NCBI RefSeq assembly: GCF_004343725.1
Contig: NZ_PTQW01000012.1
Location: forward strand, 1-64,000
Source of the DNA: Treponema sp. J25
GTDB lineage: Bacteria; Spirochaetota; Spirochaetia; Treponematales; Breznakiellaceae
Direction of reading: 5' to 3'
DNA length: 64,000 nt
The notes beneath the pieces are model-generated. The model worked only from the letters and a program-made list of their open reading frames with translations. It was not told the origin of the DNA and made no database searches. The translations under genes and the position numbers were made by a program. Of this stretch, positions 43,551 through 53,373 are shown one piece after another (the stretch's first letter is position 1; every line of letters starts with the position of its first letter).

Positions 43551-44627
43551 TCAGGTCCGGTTCTTGCTCTGGGGATCCAGGGCGTCTCTAAGTCCATCAC
43601 CCAAAAAGTTCATCGCAAAAAGAAATATGGTCATCGCAATAGCAGGGAACAAAAGTCGCCACGGATACAGTTCCATGCCTTTTACGCCATCGGCTACGAG
43701 GGTTCCCCAGGAAGCCGCCGGAGCAGAAACACCAAGCCCCAGGAAAGAAAGGAAGGACTCATTCATGATAAAACTGGGCATCTGAAGGGTAGCAAAGATA
43801 ATAATGACCCCCAAGGTATTCGGTAACAGGTGCCTGAAGATGATCCGCCCCTGGCTTGCCCCCATAGAACGGGCGGCTTCCACAAATTCGGAATTCTTTA
43901 AACTGATAATTTGCCCCCGTACCACCCGGGCGATGGTAAGCCATGAAACCATTGCAATAGCAATAAAGAGAATAAAAATGGAATTCTCATTGTCCTTAAC
44001 CAGGGACATTAAAATAATGACAATAAGCATATACGGAAGCCCATAGAGAACATCCACAAAACGCATAAGGAGATTATCGACCCAGCCGCCGGCATATCCA
44101 GAAATTGCTCCAATCACAATACCAATAAGTACCGCCGTAATGGTTCCCACAATACCGATCCCGATCGAGATCCGTCCGCCGTAAATAATACGGGCAAGCA
44201 TATCGCGGCCCAAGTAATCGGTTCCTAAAATATACACCCGCTTATGCACAGGATCATGAGCTACCGTTTCTCGCAACAATTGGAGTTCTGTCTTTTGATA
44301 TTCTAGTTCTTTTTTAAGATCCTCCCGATCTTGACGCTGTAAAACTGTTTCCAGTTGTTGAATCCGAGTCTCTACTTTCTTAAGGGCCAGTTCCCCAGCG
44401 GGGGAAAAAGAAGGGGGTAAATTGGCATGCAACAAATTTTGATCATTGGGGCCATACAACGGAAGGATTGGTGCAAAAAGGGATATAAAGAGATATAAAA
44501 GCACCACATATAGCCCTAATAGGGCTAAACGATTTTTTTGTAGTCGCTTCCAGGCATCGTACCACAGGGAAACGGGTTTTACCTGTTGATTAAATTCATT
44601 GACCACATGAGAATTTTTGTTCGCCAC
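43551..44627 (-). CDS. oppC: Oligopeptide ABC importer permease, OppC type, with coiled-coil insert
   Basis: 358 residues from a GTG start with AGGAG seven bases upstream. After the first helix (about 33-53) a charged coiled coil (about 85-130, LKKVETRIQQLETVLQRQ and after) sits in the outside loop, which is unusual for OppC. The core has YILGTDYLGRDMLARIIYGGRIS, the EAA loop FVEAARSMGASQGRIIFRHLLP and ends GDGLRDALDPQSKN. It follows oppB by 11 nt. Confidence 0.92.
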   Translation of the reverse strand: MANKNSHVVNEFNQQVKPVSLWYDAWKRLQKNRLALLGLYVVLLYLFISLFAPILPLYGPNDQNLLHANLPPSFSPAGELALKKVETRIQQLETVLQRQDREDLKKELEYQKTELQLLRETVAHDPVHKRVYILGTDYLGRDMLARIIYGGRISIGIGIVGTITAVLIGIVIGAISGYAGGWVDNLLMRFVDVLYGLPYMLIVIILMSLVKDNENSIFILFIAIAMVSWLTIARVVRGQIISLKNSEFVEAARSMGASQGRIIFRHLLPNTLGVIIIFATLQMPSFIMNESFLSFLGLGVSAPAASWGTLVADGVKGMELYPWRLLFPAIAMTIFLFAMNFLGDGLRDALDPQSKNRT

Positions 44628-44638
44628 CGCAGTAACTC

Positions 44639-45568
44639 CTATTTGTAGGCTATCCGGGGATCCAGAAGGCCATATACGATATCCACTACAAAGTTCATAA
44701 TCACCAGAATAAGGGAATATATAATGATATCTCCCATGATAAGGGTATAATCCCGATTAAGGGCCGATTGAATAAATATTTGTCCCACGCCGGGGACCTT
44801 AAAGACCTGTTCCACCACTACAGACCCTGTAATGATCCCCGAGAAGGCCGGTCCCAGATAAGAAACCACGGGGAGCAACGCGCCTTTAAGCACGTGTTTA
44901 AAAATCACTACTGGCTCGGCGAGGCCCTTTGCTCTGGCCGTACGGATATAATCAGAACGGAGCACTTCGAGGATAGATCCACGGGAAAGCCGGGCAATAT
45001 AGGCAAAGTAAGGGAATGCGAGGGTGATCATAGGAAGAATTAGGGTTTTCCAACCTGCCCGAGTATTAAGCCAGCCTGAAGCGGGAAGCCAATTTAATTG
45101 CATGGCAAAAACCAGTTGCAGAACCGGACCAATCACAAAAAGGGGAACCGTGATACCAATCACTGCAAAGGACATGGCGATGTAATCAGAAAGACGATTT
45201 TGCCTGAGGGCAGAGATGATCCCCGCAAGGAGCCCCAGAATCACGGCCAAGCCCAAAGAAAGGGTTCCCAACGTAATAGAAACGGGCATGGTGGCTGCAA
45301 TCAGTTCGTTTACCGTCTGATCTTGGTATCGAAACGAAGGTCCTAAATCACCATGCAAAAGGTCATACAAATAATAACCATACTGTTTATAAAGGGGCCA
45401 ATCCATATGATATTTTTTTAGGATATTCTGTAACACCTGCTCAGGGATCTTCTTTTCCGAAGAAAAGGGTCCCCCTGGAGCAAAGCGGATAAGAAAAAAG
45501 CTGAGGGTAACGATAACAAACATCGTTGGGATAATACTCAGCAACCTTCGGATGATAAAACGAAGCAT
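44639..45568 (-). CDS. oppB: Oligopeptide ABC importer permease, OppB type
   Basis: Start at the ATG 45568 (MLRFIIRRLLSIIP), right after GGAGGAAAGG; four codons more are possible from a GTG that lies within the ribosome site. 309 residues, six helices, EAA loop YIRTARAKGLAEPVVIFKHVLK, and the standard end VDIVYGLLDPRIAYK. It follows oppA after a 179-nt gap holding a hairpin. Confidence 0.93.
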   Translation of the reverse strand: MLRFIIRRLLSIIPTMFVIVTLSFFLIRFAPGGPFSSEKKIPEQVLQNILKKYHMDWPLYKQYGYYLYDLLHGDLGPSFRYQDQTVNELIAATMPVSITLGTLSLGLAVILGLLAGIISALRQNRLSDYIAMSFAVIGITVPLFVIGPVLQLVFAMQLNWLPASGWLNTRAGWKTLILPMITLAFPYFAYIARLSRGSILEVLRSDYIRTARAKGLAEPVVIFKHVLKGALLPVVSYLGPAFSGIITGSVVVEQVFKVPGVGQIFIQSALNRDYTLIMGDIIIYSLILVIMNFVVDIVYGLLDPRIAYK

Positions 45569-45676
45569 CCTTTCCTCCACAATAAAGTTACCGGGTTCTA
45601 TAAACCCACTTGCTCTGAAAAATCTTTTTTCTCGGAGATGATTTTTTCACAGCAAGAGGGTCTATCAAAGAAATAA

Positions 45677-45700
45677 CAAAGGGGGCTGTTGCCCCCTTTG
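45677..45700 (-). terminator. Hairpin between oppA and oppB
   Basis: CAAAGGGGGC and its perfect complement flank a 4-nt loop. A weak T-rich tail (TTATTTCTTT) follows on the minus strand. It mirrors the hairpin after the other importer's binding protein (23481-23520) and probably reduces read-through into the permease genes. Confidence 0.65.
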
Positions 45701-45746
45701 GTTGGGTCCCTCTAACAGAGCCCTATTATTTTATTCATTCTTAATC

Positions 45747-47323
45747 TTATTTCTTGCGGGAAATATATTTCCAGTGATGAACTCCAAGGGGATTCCCATA
45801 CCATCCATCCCACTTAGAGAGATCGATAAGATCGAGATCGGTATACCAATAGAGAGGCAGCATAGCCTGGTCTTCGGCAAAGATTTTTTCCGCTTCCATA
45901 AGAACATTGTTCCGTTCTGCTCCCTCAGGCATGGTAGCGGCTTTCTTTACCAGTTCGTCAAATCGTGGATTAGAGTAAAGCCCATCGTTATTACCGCCAC
46001 CGGTGATAAAGAGTTCCAGGAAGTTAGAGGGATCCATATAGTCTGCCACCCATCCATGGCGAGCTACGTCGAAGTTATGAGAATTAGAACGAGTGTCCAG
46101 GAAGGTTTTCCACTCTTCATTCTTAAGATTGCAGGTAATCCCGAGGTTATTTTTCCACTGTTCCTGGATAAACTCGGCAATCTTCTTGTGTCCTTCGTTA
46201 GTGTTATACAGGATGGTAAATACAGGGAATCCCTTTCCATCTGGATATCCCGCCTGAGCAAGATATTCCTTTGCCTTCGCCACATCGTAACCAACCCCTG
46301 GCTGAGGAGTAAAACCAGGCATGGCAGGCGTAAAGGCATCGGTGGGGATCTGGCCTCCCTTAGTAACTTTTTCTACCAGGGCTTTTTTATCTACCGCTGC
46401 TGCAAGGGCCTTTCGTACGAGGGGGTTATTGAAGGGGGCCCGTTGATTGTTAAAGCAGTAATAATACGTGGCAAGCTGCGGATTTACCTGATAGTAGGGC
46501 TGAAGCTTTACTTCATCAATCAGATCCGTGGGAATCTGAGTATCCCAGTCGATTTCTCCCTTCAGGAACATATTATAGGATGTTTTTTCGTCCGTCACAG
46601 CCACGATCTTAAGCGAATTGAGCTTCACATTCTTGGCATATCCCAATATTTAGGATTTTTTACCACAAAGATGTAATCCTGGGGCTTCCATTCCTTAAGC
46701 ACAAAGGGACCATTACCCACAAAGTTTCCCGGTTTTACCCACTGATCACCATACTTTTCAATCACATGCATGGGCAGGGGAGAAAACACATAATGGGGCG
46801 TCATATCTACAAAATACGCGGCAGGGCCCACAAGGGTTACCTGCAGGGTATAATCATCCAGGGCCTTTACCCCCACCGTAGCAGGATCAGTGGTTTTACC
46901 CTGGTTAAATTCTTCCGCTCCCTTTATGATATACATCATATAAGCATATTCTGCCGCCGTTTCAGGCTTAAGCGTCCGAATCCATCCATCGACAAAATGC
47001 TTTGCCGTAAGGGGAGTTCCATCGGACCACTGACTCTTACGAAGCTTAAAGGTTACAACCGTTCCGTCCTCGCTTATCGTCCAGGATTCGGCAATACCGG
47101 GAATAGCCTTTGATGTTTTAGGATCATAAATAGTAAGCCCTTCAAAGAGAGCCATGTATATCCGATGCTCGGGAACCCCCTGAATAAGAGAGGGATCAAG
47201 CGTTTGTGGCTCCGCCGCATTATTCACGATAAATTCAGCCTTATCGGCAGTTGGACCACAGGCGGTTACCACAAGGGCCAATGCCAATACACCGAGGGCA
47301 CCAAAGAAAATCGATCTTTTCAT
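45747..47323 (-). pseudogene. oppA: oppA, oligopeptide-binding lipoprotein, frameshifted
   Basis: The N-terminal part (start 47323, MKRSIFFGALG, AAGGAGG upstream, lipobox VVTAC) ends out of frame at 46625 after KNPKYWDMPRM. The rest continues in another frame from about 46643 (AKNVKLNSLKIVAVTDE to WKYISRKK). Together they make a full family 5 binding protein of about 525 residues. The break lies in GATATGCC: one missing G (giving WDMAKNV) or an extra AT (giving WDAKNV) would repair it. The other opp genes are intact. It may be a real recent inactivation or a sequence error. Confidence 0.85.
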
Positions 47324-47411
47324 ACCCGCTTCCTCCTTGAAACAATCTAGAAGAGGCCAGAATAGCCCCCTTCTACTATGACTCAATATATATACACCGC
47401 TCCCCCTATTT

Positions 47412-47437
47412 AGGCAACTATTTTAGGCGTCTATTTT
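47412..47437. promoter_or_regulatory. Tandem 13-bp direct repeats at the oppA promoter
   Basis: AGGCAACTATTTT is followed directly by AGGCGTCTATTTT, and CTATTT precedes them. On the minus strand TTGCCT within the repeat serves as a -35 candidate with TATATA 17 nt on. An activator or repressor reading the repeat would act directly at the promoter. An ATATACA/TGTATAT dyad lies at 47444-47462. Confidence 0.45.
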
Positions 47438-47492
47438 GTAAAAATATACACTTTTTTGTATATAAATGACATTTATATATAGTTTGTCGCAA

Positions 47493-47522
47493 TTGACAGA
47501 GATTCTTACTCGCCGTTATACT
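47493..47522 (+). promoter_or_regulatory. Promoter of the acyltransferase gene, apparently leaderless
   Basis: TTGACA (47493), an 18-nt spacer and TATACT (47517) lie eight nt before the ATG at 47531. The only ATG closer to the -10 box (47523) meets a stop after two codons. No ribosome site is present. Confidence 0.65.
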
Positions 47523-47530
47523 ATGGTTTT

Positions 47531-48421
47531 ATGAAACCAATCAGTCATGTCTATCGGAATCGAATCATGGAAATGGTGGGAAAAGCCCATCTTCAATTAG
47601 TGGTTACGGAACACAATGTGTATCAAATTGCAAATAAAGAGCTATTACCCTATATAGATGGAATCTTGGATGAACTGGTACTTCCCGAATCAGGAATAGA
47701 TGGGTTTGAACACCTAGAAGAACTGCTCCAAAAGGCCAAGGAAGGAGCGTCCTGTCTTCTTTTGGTAGAACATTACAGTAATTTTGATTTACCCGTCATA
47801 AGCTATCTCTTAAGGAAAAACAGCGAAAGGGGCGCAGAAATTGCCGACGCCATTGTGGCAATTGCGGGGCTCAAACTAAACGAATCCAACCCTATCGTTA
47901 CTGCCTTTACCGAAGCCTACACGCGAATCGTGATTTATCCGAGTCGCTCTTTAGCAGGGCTTGACCCCGAAAAGGACCGGGAAGAAATTGCCCGAAGCAA
48001 TGCCATTAACCGGGCAGCGATGAAAACATTAAACAAAGTAAAAAAGGAAGGAAAATTGATTCTCGTTTTTCCCGCAGGAACCCGCTATCGCCCCTGGGAT
48101 CCAGAAAGCAAGCGGGGGGTCCGGGAAATTGACTCCTACATCAAATCCTTCGATTATTTTTGCCCCATCGCCATTAACGGGAATGTACTCCGTATTCAAC
48201 CGGGGGACATGGCCGAAGACCTGGTGTGCCAGGATGTGGTGAAAATTACCGCGGGACCGGTCATCCGATGCCACGATTTTCGAGAACAGGCCCAGCACAA
48301 AGCAGAACTAGTGCACGGGGCCGACAAAAAGCAGGCCACCGTGGATGCGATCATGGACATGCTTGAACAGATGCACCAGGAAGCAGAAAAGACCCGCCCC
48401 CGCCGGGAAGACCAAATATAA
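47531..48421 (+). CDS. PlsC-like glycerolipid acyltransferase
   Basis: 296 residues. The HX4D catalytic motif is present as VEHYSNFDLP (His near 84), and the substrate motif FPEGTR appears as FPAGTRYRPW. There is no transmembrane helix. The family transfers acyl groups to glycerol phosphates or lysophosphatidate in membrane lipid synthesis. The protein is soluble-looking and more like bacterial glycerol-3-phosphate acyltransferase-related proteins than classic PlsC, so the exact acceptor is open. It is convergent with the NYN gene, seven nt apart. Confidence 0.75.
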   Translation: MKPISHVYRNRIMEMVGKAHLQLVVTEHNVYQIANKELLPYIDGILDELVLPESGIDGFEHLEELLQKAKEGASCLLLVEHYSNFDLPVISYLLRKNSERGAEIADAIVAIAGLKLNESNPIVTAFTEAYTRIVIYPSRSLAGLDPEKDREEIARSNAINRAAMKTLNKVKKEGKLILVFPAGTRYRPWDPESKRGVREIDSYIKSFDYFCPIAINGNVLRIQPGDMAEDLVCQDVVKITAGPVIRCHDFREQAQHKAELVHGADKKQATVDAIMDMLEQMHQEAEKTRPRREDQI

Positions 48422-48428
48422 AAAGCCC

Positions 48429-49223
48429 CTACCGTTTGTCCGTTCGCCGTTTCCAGCGGATGTACACCTGGCGGCCCGGCCCATTTTCCTGGGGTCGTTC
48501 ATCAATTTCAAATTGAGGAAGGGCCCGGAACAGATCTCCCAGTTTCTTAAAGCCATAGTTGCGGGGGTCAAATTCACTGGACCGATTGGTGATACTCTGT
48601 CCCACCGACCCCAGATAGGCCCAGCCCGATTCATCCGCCAGGTCTTCCACCGCATTCCGGAGCAACGAGATAAGACGGCGATCACCCTTTATATCTCGCC
48701 CTGGCTTTGGGGCTGGCTTCGATTCCAGTTCATCCTCTTCTTCTTGCTGTTCCTTAAGGATTTCCGTATAAATAAACTTGTCACAGGCTGCAACAAAGGC
48801 CTTGGGGGTCTTCTTTTCCCCAAAGCCATAGACAATAAGCCCACTTTCCCGAATGCGGGCCGCTAAACGGGTAAAATCCGAATCACTGGACACGATGCAA
48901 AACCCGTCCAGCTTTTCGGTATACAAAAGGTCCATGGCGTCAATAATCATGGCGCTGTCGGTGGCATTCTTACCGGTGGTATACGAAAACTGTTGAATCG
49001 GCTGGATGGCATACTCTAGGAGTTTATCCTTCCAGGAACGCAGGTTATTACTCGTCCAATCCCCATAAATTCGCTTTACGCTGGCCACCCCATACTTGGC
49101 CACCTCATTCAACAACCCCTCAATAATGGCGGGCTGAGTATTATCCGCATCGATAAGAACCGCCAGTTTAGCCTGATGGGGGCCGCCGTTTTGTGACGGC
49201 CCAGGATATGGATACAATGGCAT
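48429..49223 (-). CDS. NYN-domain nuclease-like protein with LOTUS/OST-HTH domain
   Basis: 264 residues. The NYN/PIN-like domain (about 18-160) has the acidic residues of the nuclease site in LAVLIDADNTQ, DSAMIIDAMDLLY and VSSDSDFTRLAARIRESG. After an acidic linker, the C-terminal 75 residues (SLLRNAVEDLADESGWAYLGSVGQSI to RRT) fit an OST-HTH/LOTUS RNA-binding domain. The LabA/DUF88 group with this layout is thought to cut or bind RNA. It begins 14 nt after the XPB partner gene and closes that operon. Ribosome site GGGGAGG. Confidence 0.82.
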   Translation of the reverse strand: MPLYPYPGPSQNGGPHQAKLAVLIDADNTQPAIIEGLLNEVAKYGVASVKRIYGDWTSNNLRSWKDKLLEYAIQPIQQFSYTTGKNATDSAMIIDAMDLLYTEKLDGFCIVSSDSDFTRLAARIRESGLIVYGFGEKKTPKAFVAACDKFIYTEILKEQQEEEDELESKPAPKPGRDIKGDRRLISLLRNAVEDLADESGWAYLGSVGQSITNRSSEFDPRNYGFKKLGDLFRALPQFEIDERPQENGPGRQVYIRWKRRTDKR

Positions 49224-49237
49224 AGCTGCCTCCCCTC

Positions 49238-51511
49238 TTAAGATTCCTCAAAAAGTGATGTCTTTATTCTTCGCATATAACTTATTTTACCCAGGGAGAT
49301 AGATTTTTCCTCCCCCTGGGGATGGGTTTTTAAAACAAGAAACAACTCGCTGGGCTTTTTTTCTAAGGCTTTTGGCTCTCCTACATACTTAAGGGGCTCT
49401 CCATGGGGGCCCCGACAGAGTACCTCCAATAACGAATGATGGGTAAGGGCCTGTTCTACCAGGCGGACCTTACCGACATAGTCAAGCCCCCGGGCCTCAA
49501 GCCGTTCATAGCGAACCGATTGGGGGATGAGTTGGCCCTCGGTAAGGATAATGCGGCGCTCTATCCGGTTGCGAAATTCCTCTTCCTGCTCGGGGGCAAG
49601 GGAGAGTTCGGCCAATTTTTCTTGCAACCCTGTACGAAGGCGAGCCGCTTCGTCTTTGGTATCATCCTGTACCAGGGGCTCCCCCATCCCTTCCCCCAAG
49701 GGAACTACCGGCACGGTTGAGGGAAGGGGGAAAAAATGCCATCCCCTGTTTGAAGAATGGGGGCCATTTTCTTTATCCTGGGGGATCTTCTTAATAGAAG
49801 AAAGCGGGAAGCCTCCACCAGGACCGTTTTCAGGGTGGGGTGGCTGGGCGATAATATCTACCCCCGCCGCTTTAAGGGCACCCTGCACCGGAGCAGGATC
49901 CCGCACATTCAAAAGATAGACCCCTGGCGCAAGGGCTCGCCAAACATACGATTTAAGCGGCTCTGTTTCGGCCAGGTACTGCCGGTCCTTTCCAAGAACC
50001 AGCACGGGCCCCTGATGAATCATCACACTGTAATAGCGCCGCTCCCATTCATCCAGAAGATACGAAAGGTTTTCAGGTATGGGATAGTCGCACAGGCGGC
50101 GCAGAAATTCTTTAATATCCGTGGCGCTCCAGCCCCTATCAAAGGCCCGTATCACATCATCCCGGTTAAGTTCAAAATGGAATGTCCGGTCTATCCCCAC
50201 CAGGCGACAGAAACGCCCCAGACTCAGGAATTCTGCGAAGGTAATCCCAGGAAACACCACGATGCTCTGGACGGATTCAACATGGATTTTTCTTTCCCCC
50301 TCTGAGGAAGAAAGCATGTGTACCCGCCGCCACTGCCCCGATCCTTCAGGCAAGAGAAACCCAAACCAGGCAAGGTACTCCCACAATGAATCCGAACGAC
50401 GGGAAAAAGGATGGGGTTCCTGGGGGTTTGTGCCCCAGCGACGCTCCCTTCGTTGCACCGTCCTTTCTACGAGAATGAGCACCTTGCGGAGGTCCCGGGA
50501 AGAATAATTTCGATTCTCTGAAAGGGCTTTTAAAAACGAAAGGAGTACCTGAAGCAAATAGTGAAAACGACGACGGCGCTCAAAAAAAGAAGGTTTTTCC
50601 TCCTTTCGGAGCCACAGTCCCACGATGAGGTAACTTAAACGGAGAGGGCTTTCAAGACGAGCAAATTCTTCTAAGGCCGGCTCGTTCCAGGAAAGAACGC
50701 CCTCTTCCAGAGAAAGGAGCCCCAGGGCCTCGCAGGCCCCAATCATAGGAAGAATTTCCCGGGCTACATCCCGCTGAGGAAACAACCGGCTTACCTGCGC
50801 AAGGGCCTTTTTGGTAAAGGTTCCGTCCTTTTTAAAGAGATCCTCCCCATGCCACAGAAACACCAGGAGGGCCCCAAATGTAAGATCCGTCCAGGGAACA
50901 AAAACAGGGCCTGGACACCCAGGTTCATTTCCGCCGAATCCTTCCCGTACCGCTTGGGCAGCGGAATCCTCTTTTGCAGTGAAGCGTGATGACGGCAAAG
51001 AACCAATATTCCGAGGGGCCGAACCAGACTCTGGAGGGATTTTTTGTGTATCCCCAGAGGAAGAAAAGAGCAGAGCCGGGCTCAGACGCTTCTCTATAAT
51101 CGAACGAAAAAGGGGATTCACCGCAAGTCGCGCCCCCCCCTCATCGGTACATCGAAACACAATAAGCCGTTCTTCCAGGTTCACGAGCCGTTCGTGTAGT
51201 ATGCCCAGGGAATATTCGGCCTCAAAAAAGTAGAGCACATCGGCCAGCTCCGGTTCACCCAGGAACAGAATCGCCGCCACACACTGCCAATCAAAGGGAT
51301 CCAGATAAATTTCTACCGCCCGTTGTACCTCATCCTGGCTTAAAAAACTCTGAAGGTCTTCCACCAGCCGGGACTTATTATAGGGGGTTTTGACGGGACC
51401 CAGATAGGCCCGGATAAGTTGCAAAAAGGTCCCATCCGGTAACGCCAGGAGAGCCTCTTTCCATTTTTCTACAGAAGGGAACGAGTAGTTCCATGAAGCC
51501 TGTTCAGCCAT
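49238..51511 (-). CDS. XPB/Ssl2 N-terminal-like partner protein
   Basis: 757 residues and no Walker motifs. The middle (about 410-550) matches the helicase XPB/Ssl2 N-terminal-like domain found in bacterial and actinobacterial proteins: IVVFPGITFAEFLSLGRFCRLV, FHFELNRDDVIRAF, TDIKEFLRRLCDYPIPENLSYLLDEWERR, then VLVLGKDR. The N-terminal 350 residues are helical (GTFLQLIRAYLGPV, DPFDWQCVAAILF). A Pro/Gly-rich linker leads to a C-terminal basic region. The gene overlaps the XPB helicase gene by 8 nt, indicating a stable functional pair. Confidence 0.78.
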   Translation of the reverse strand: MAEQASWNYSFPSVEKWKEALLALPDGTFLQLIRAYLGPVKTPYNKSRLVEDLQSFLSQDEVQRAVEIYLDPFDWQCVAAILFLGEPELADVLYFFEAEYSLGILHERLVNLEERLIVFRCTDEGGARLAVNPLFRSIIEKRLSPALLFSSSGDTQKIPPESGSAPRNIGSLPSSRFTAKEDSAAQAVREGFGGNEPGCPGPVFVPWTDLTFGALLVFLWHGEDLFKKDGTFTKKALAQVSRLFPQRDVAREILPMIGACEALGLLSLEEGVLSWNEPALEEFARLESPLRLSYLIVGLWLRKEEKPSFFERRRRFHYLLQVLLSFLKALSENRNYSSRDLRKVLILVERTVQRRERRWGTNPQEPHPFSRRSDSLWEYLAWFGFLLPEGSGQWRRVHMLSSSEGERKIHVESVQSIVVFPGITFAEFLSLGRFCRLVGIDRTFHFELNRDDVIRAFDRGWSATDIKEFLRRLCDYPIPENLSYLLDEWERRYYSVMIHQGPVLVLGKDRQYLAETEPLKSYVWRALAPGVYLLNVRDPAPVQGALKAAGVDIIAQPPHPENGPGGGFPLSSIKKIPQDKENGPHSSNRGWHFFPLPSTVPVVPLGEGMGEPLVQDDTKDEAARLRTGLQEKLAELSLAPEQEEEFRNRIERRIILTEGQLIPQSVRYERLEARGLDYVGKVRLVEQALTHHSLLEVLCRGPHGEPLKYVGEPKALEKKPSELFLVLKTHPQGEEKSISLGKISYMRRIKTSLFEES

Positions 51512-53336
51512 GAGAAACCCCGTGGGATGACGCAGAAACAGGGGATTCTGTACCCGTCTTCAGTTCGGCGCCCTTTGTGCGGCGCTTTTGCTCTGTTTGC
51601 CCCTGCCCCGGAATGGGTTGAAAACCTGGAGTCCCCAGATAGGTCAGTTCTTCTTCGGACCAGTACTGGATTGAATAACGATACCCCTGCTCTGTTAAGA
51701 ATTGCTGGCGATGAGCGGCATATTCTTCTTCCACCGTATAACGAGAAACAAGGCTGTAAAAATAGGCGTTCCGTTGCTTGGGCCGCAGGATGCGCCCCAG
51801 CCGTTGGGCCTCTTCCTGTCGGGAACCAAAGGAACCGGAGACCTGGATAGCCACGGAAGCATCCGGCAAATCGATAGCAAAATTGGCCACCTTAGAAACC
51901 ACGAGGATTCGCCGTTCCCCCCGTTTAAAGGCCTCATACAGAACTTCTCGCTCCTTATTGGGGGTCTGCCCCGTGATAAGGGGCACCTTCAGGGCCCGGG
52001 CGAGGGCTTCGAGTTGACTGATATACTGTCCAATTATAAGGATGTAATCCTCTGGATGATTGTCCACCAACTGCATCACCGCGGGGATTTTTAAGGGATT
52101 TTCACTGGCCAGTCGATACTTAGCCCGGCCCTGGGCAATGGCGTAGGGAATCCGCAGGTCTTCGGGCAAATCGATACGAATTTCGATACACCGGGCCTCG
52201 GCAATCCACCCCCGTTGTTCCAGGTCCTTCCAGGGCACATCGTAGCGTTTGGGACCAACCAGGCTAAAAACGCTATCTTCGTTGCCATCCTCTCGCACCA
52301 ACGTGGCCGTAAGCCCCAGTCGCCGCACCGCCTGAAGCTCCGCCGTGACCCGAAAAACCGGCGCAGGCAACAGGTGGACCTCATCATAGATGATAAGGCC
52401 CCAGGGCCGCTGGCGAAAAATCCTAAAATGGGGAAAGTCCTCTTCCTTCCGGGGTCGCCAGGTAAGAATCTGATAGGTCGCCACCGTAACGGGGGCTACC
52501 TGTTTTGCGTCTCCCGTATATTCGGCAATGTCCTGTTCTGTCAGGCTTGTCTTATCAAGCAGTTCATCAATCCACTGATGGACCGCCGCCACATTGGTGG
52601 TCAGAATAAGGGTATTGGTTTTAAGCTGGGCCATTACCACCATTCCCACGATGGTCTTCCCCGCACCGCAGGGAAGCACCACCACCCCATAGCCGCTGCC
52701 GGGGGCCCCCGTCCCTAAAACGGCCCGGGCGGCTTCAAGCTGGTATTCCCGGGGCGCAAAGGGCTTTCCTTCCCGGCTTGTATTCCGTAAAGCAATCTCC
52801 AGCGGGGCCCCCTCGGTAAGAGGAGCCTCATCACAGACGGGCCAGAGAAGGCGGATGCATTCCTGTTTTACCACCCCCCGATGGAGCATCGATAACGAGA
52901 AGGCCTGCCGTTCCGGCAAGGGAGAAAGGTATTTTGCCAGGCTTCGAGAGGCGGCAAGCTCCGTCCAGATGGCCCTATCTGCACAGGTCAGGAGAAGCGT
53001 ATCGGGCGGGAATGAAGCATCCTCAGGTTTTTGCAGACGGAGTTTCCCATACCGGGCCATCAGGTCCTGATAAAAGAAAAGACTCTGGGGCGGAAGGGGA
53101 TAGCGGGAATAGCGCTGCAGGGTAGTGACCACATCTTCCGCAGAAAGGCCGGCGCTTGCCCCATTCCATAAAGAAAGGGGGGTGATGCGATAGGTATGAA
53201 TATGCTCAGGGGATTTTTCAAGCTCCGCAAAGGGAAGGATCGCCGCCCGGGCTTCCTCAGCCCTTTCGGCATGCACATCCAGGAGCAGGGTCCCATCACT
53301 TTGAACAATAAGAGGATTTGCGCCGTCCACTGCCAT
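51504..53336 (-). CDS. XPB-family DNA helicase (SF2)
   Basis: 610 residues. An N-terminal damage-recognition-like domain (about 1-200) is followed by RecA-like domain 1 with Q/Walker A (FAPREYQLEAAR, LPCGAGKTI), IIYDEVHLLPA (DEVH) and LTATLVREDGNED (with the RED motif of XPB). Domain 2 has ILIIGQYISQLEALA, VVSKVANFAIDLPDA and QRLGRILRPK. These are 3'-5' DNA helicases of repair; bacterial versions occur in mycobacteria and spirochaetes. It is the first gene of a three-gene operon with its partner and a NYN protein. No ribosome site is seen before the ATG. Confidence 0.9.
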   Translation of the reverse strand: MAVDGANPLIVQSDGTLLLDVHAERAEEARAAILPFAELEKSPEHIHTYRITPLSLWNGASAGLSAEDVVTTLQRYSRYPLPPQSLFFYQDLMARYGKLRLQKPEDASFPPDTLLLTCADRAIWTELAASRSLAKYLSPLPERQAFSLSMLHRGVVKQECIRLLWPVCDEAPLTEGAPLEIALRNTSREGKPFAPREYQLEAARAVLGTGAPGSGYGVVVLPCGAGKTIVGMVVMAQLKTNTLILTTNVAAVHQWIDELLDKTSLTEQDIAEYTGDAKQVAPVTVATYQILTWRPRKEEDFPHFRIFRQRPWGLIIYDEVHLLPAPVFRVTAELQAVRRLGLTATLVREDGNEDSVFSLVGPKRYDVPWKDLEQRGWIAEARCIEIRIDLPEDLRIPYAIAQGRAKYRLASENPLKIPAVMQLVDNHPEDYILIIGQYISQLEALARALKVPLITGQTPNKEREVLYEAFKRGERRILVVSKVANFAIDLPDASVAIQVSGSFGSRQEEAQRLGRILRPKQRNAYFYSLVSRYTVEEEYAAHRQQFLTEQGYRYSIQYWSEEELTYLGTPGFQPIPGQGQTEQKRRTKGAELKTGTESPVSASSHGVSHG

Positions 53337-53344
53337 AACAGGTT

Positions 53345-53373
53345 ATTGTATCAGGGAGAAGAAAGCGATGCAA
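53345..53373 (-). promoter_or_regulatory. Promoter candidate of the XPB operon, apparently leaderless
   Basis: TACAAT (minus strand, 53350-53345) lies eight nt before the ATG at 53336. A weak -35, TTGCAT, is 17 nt upstream. No Shine-Dalgarno sequence is present. Confidence 0.45.

Noticed and set aside
46625-46660. Programmed ribosomal frameshift in oppA
   Set aside because: No slippery heptamer, internal SD or downstream pseudoknot is visible at the break, and OppA proteins are not known to use recoding.
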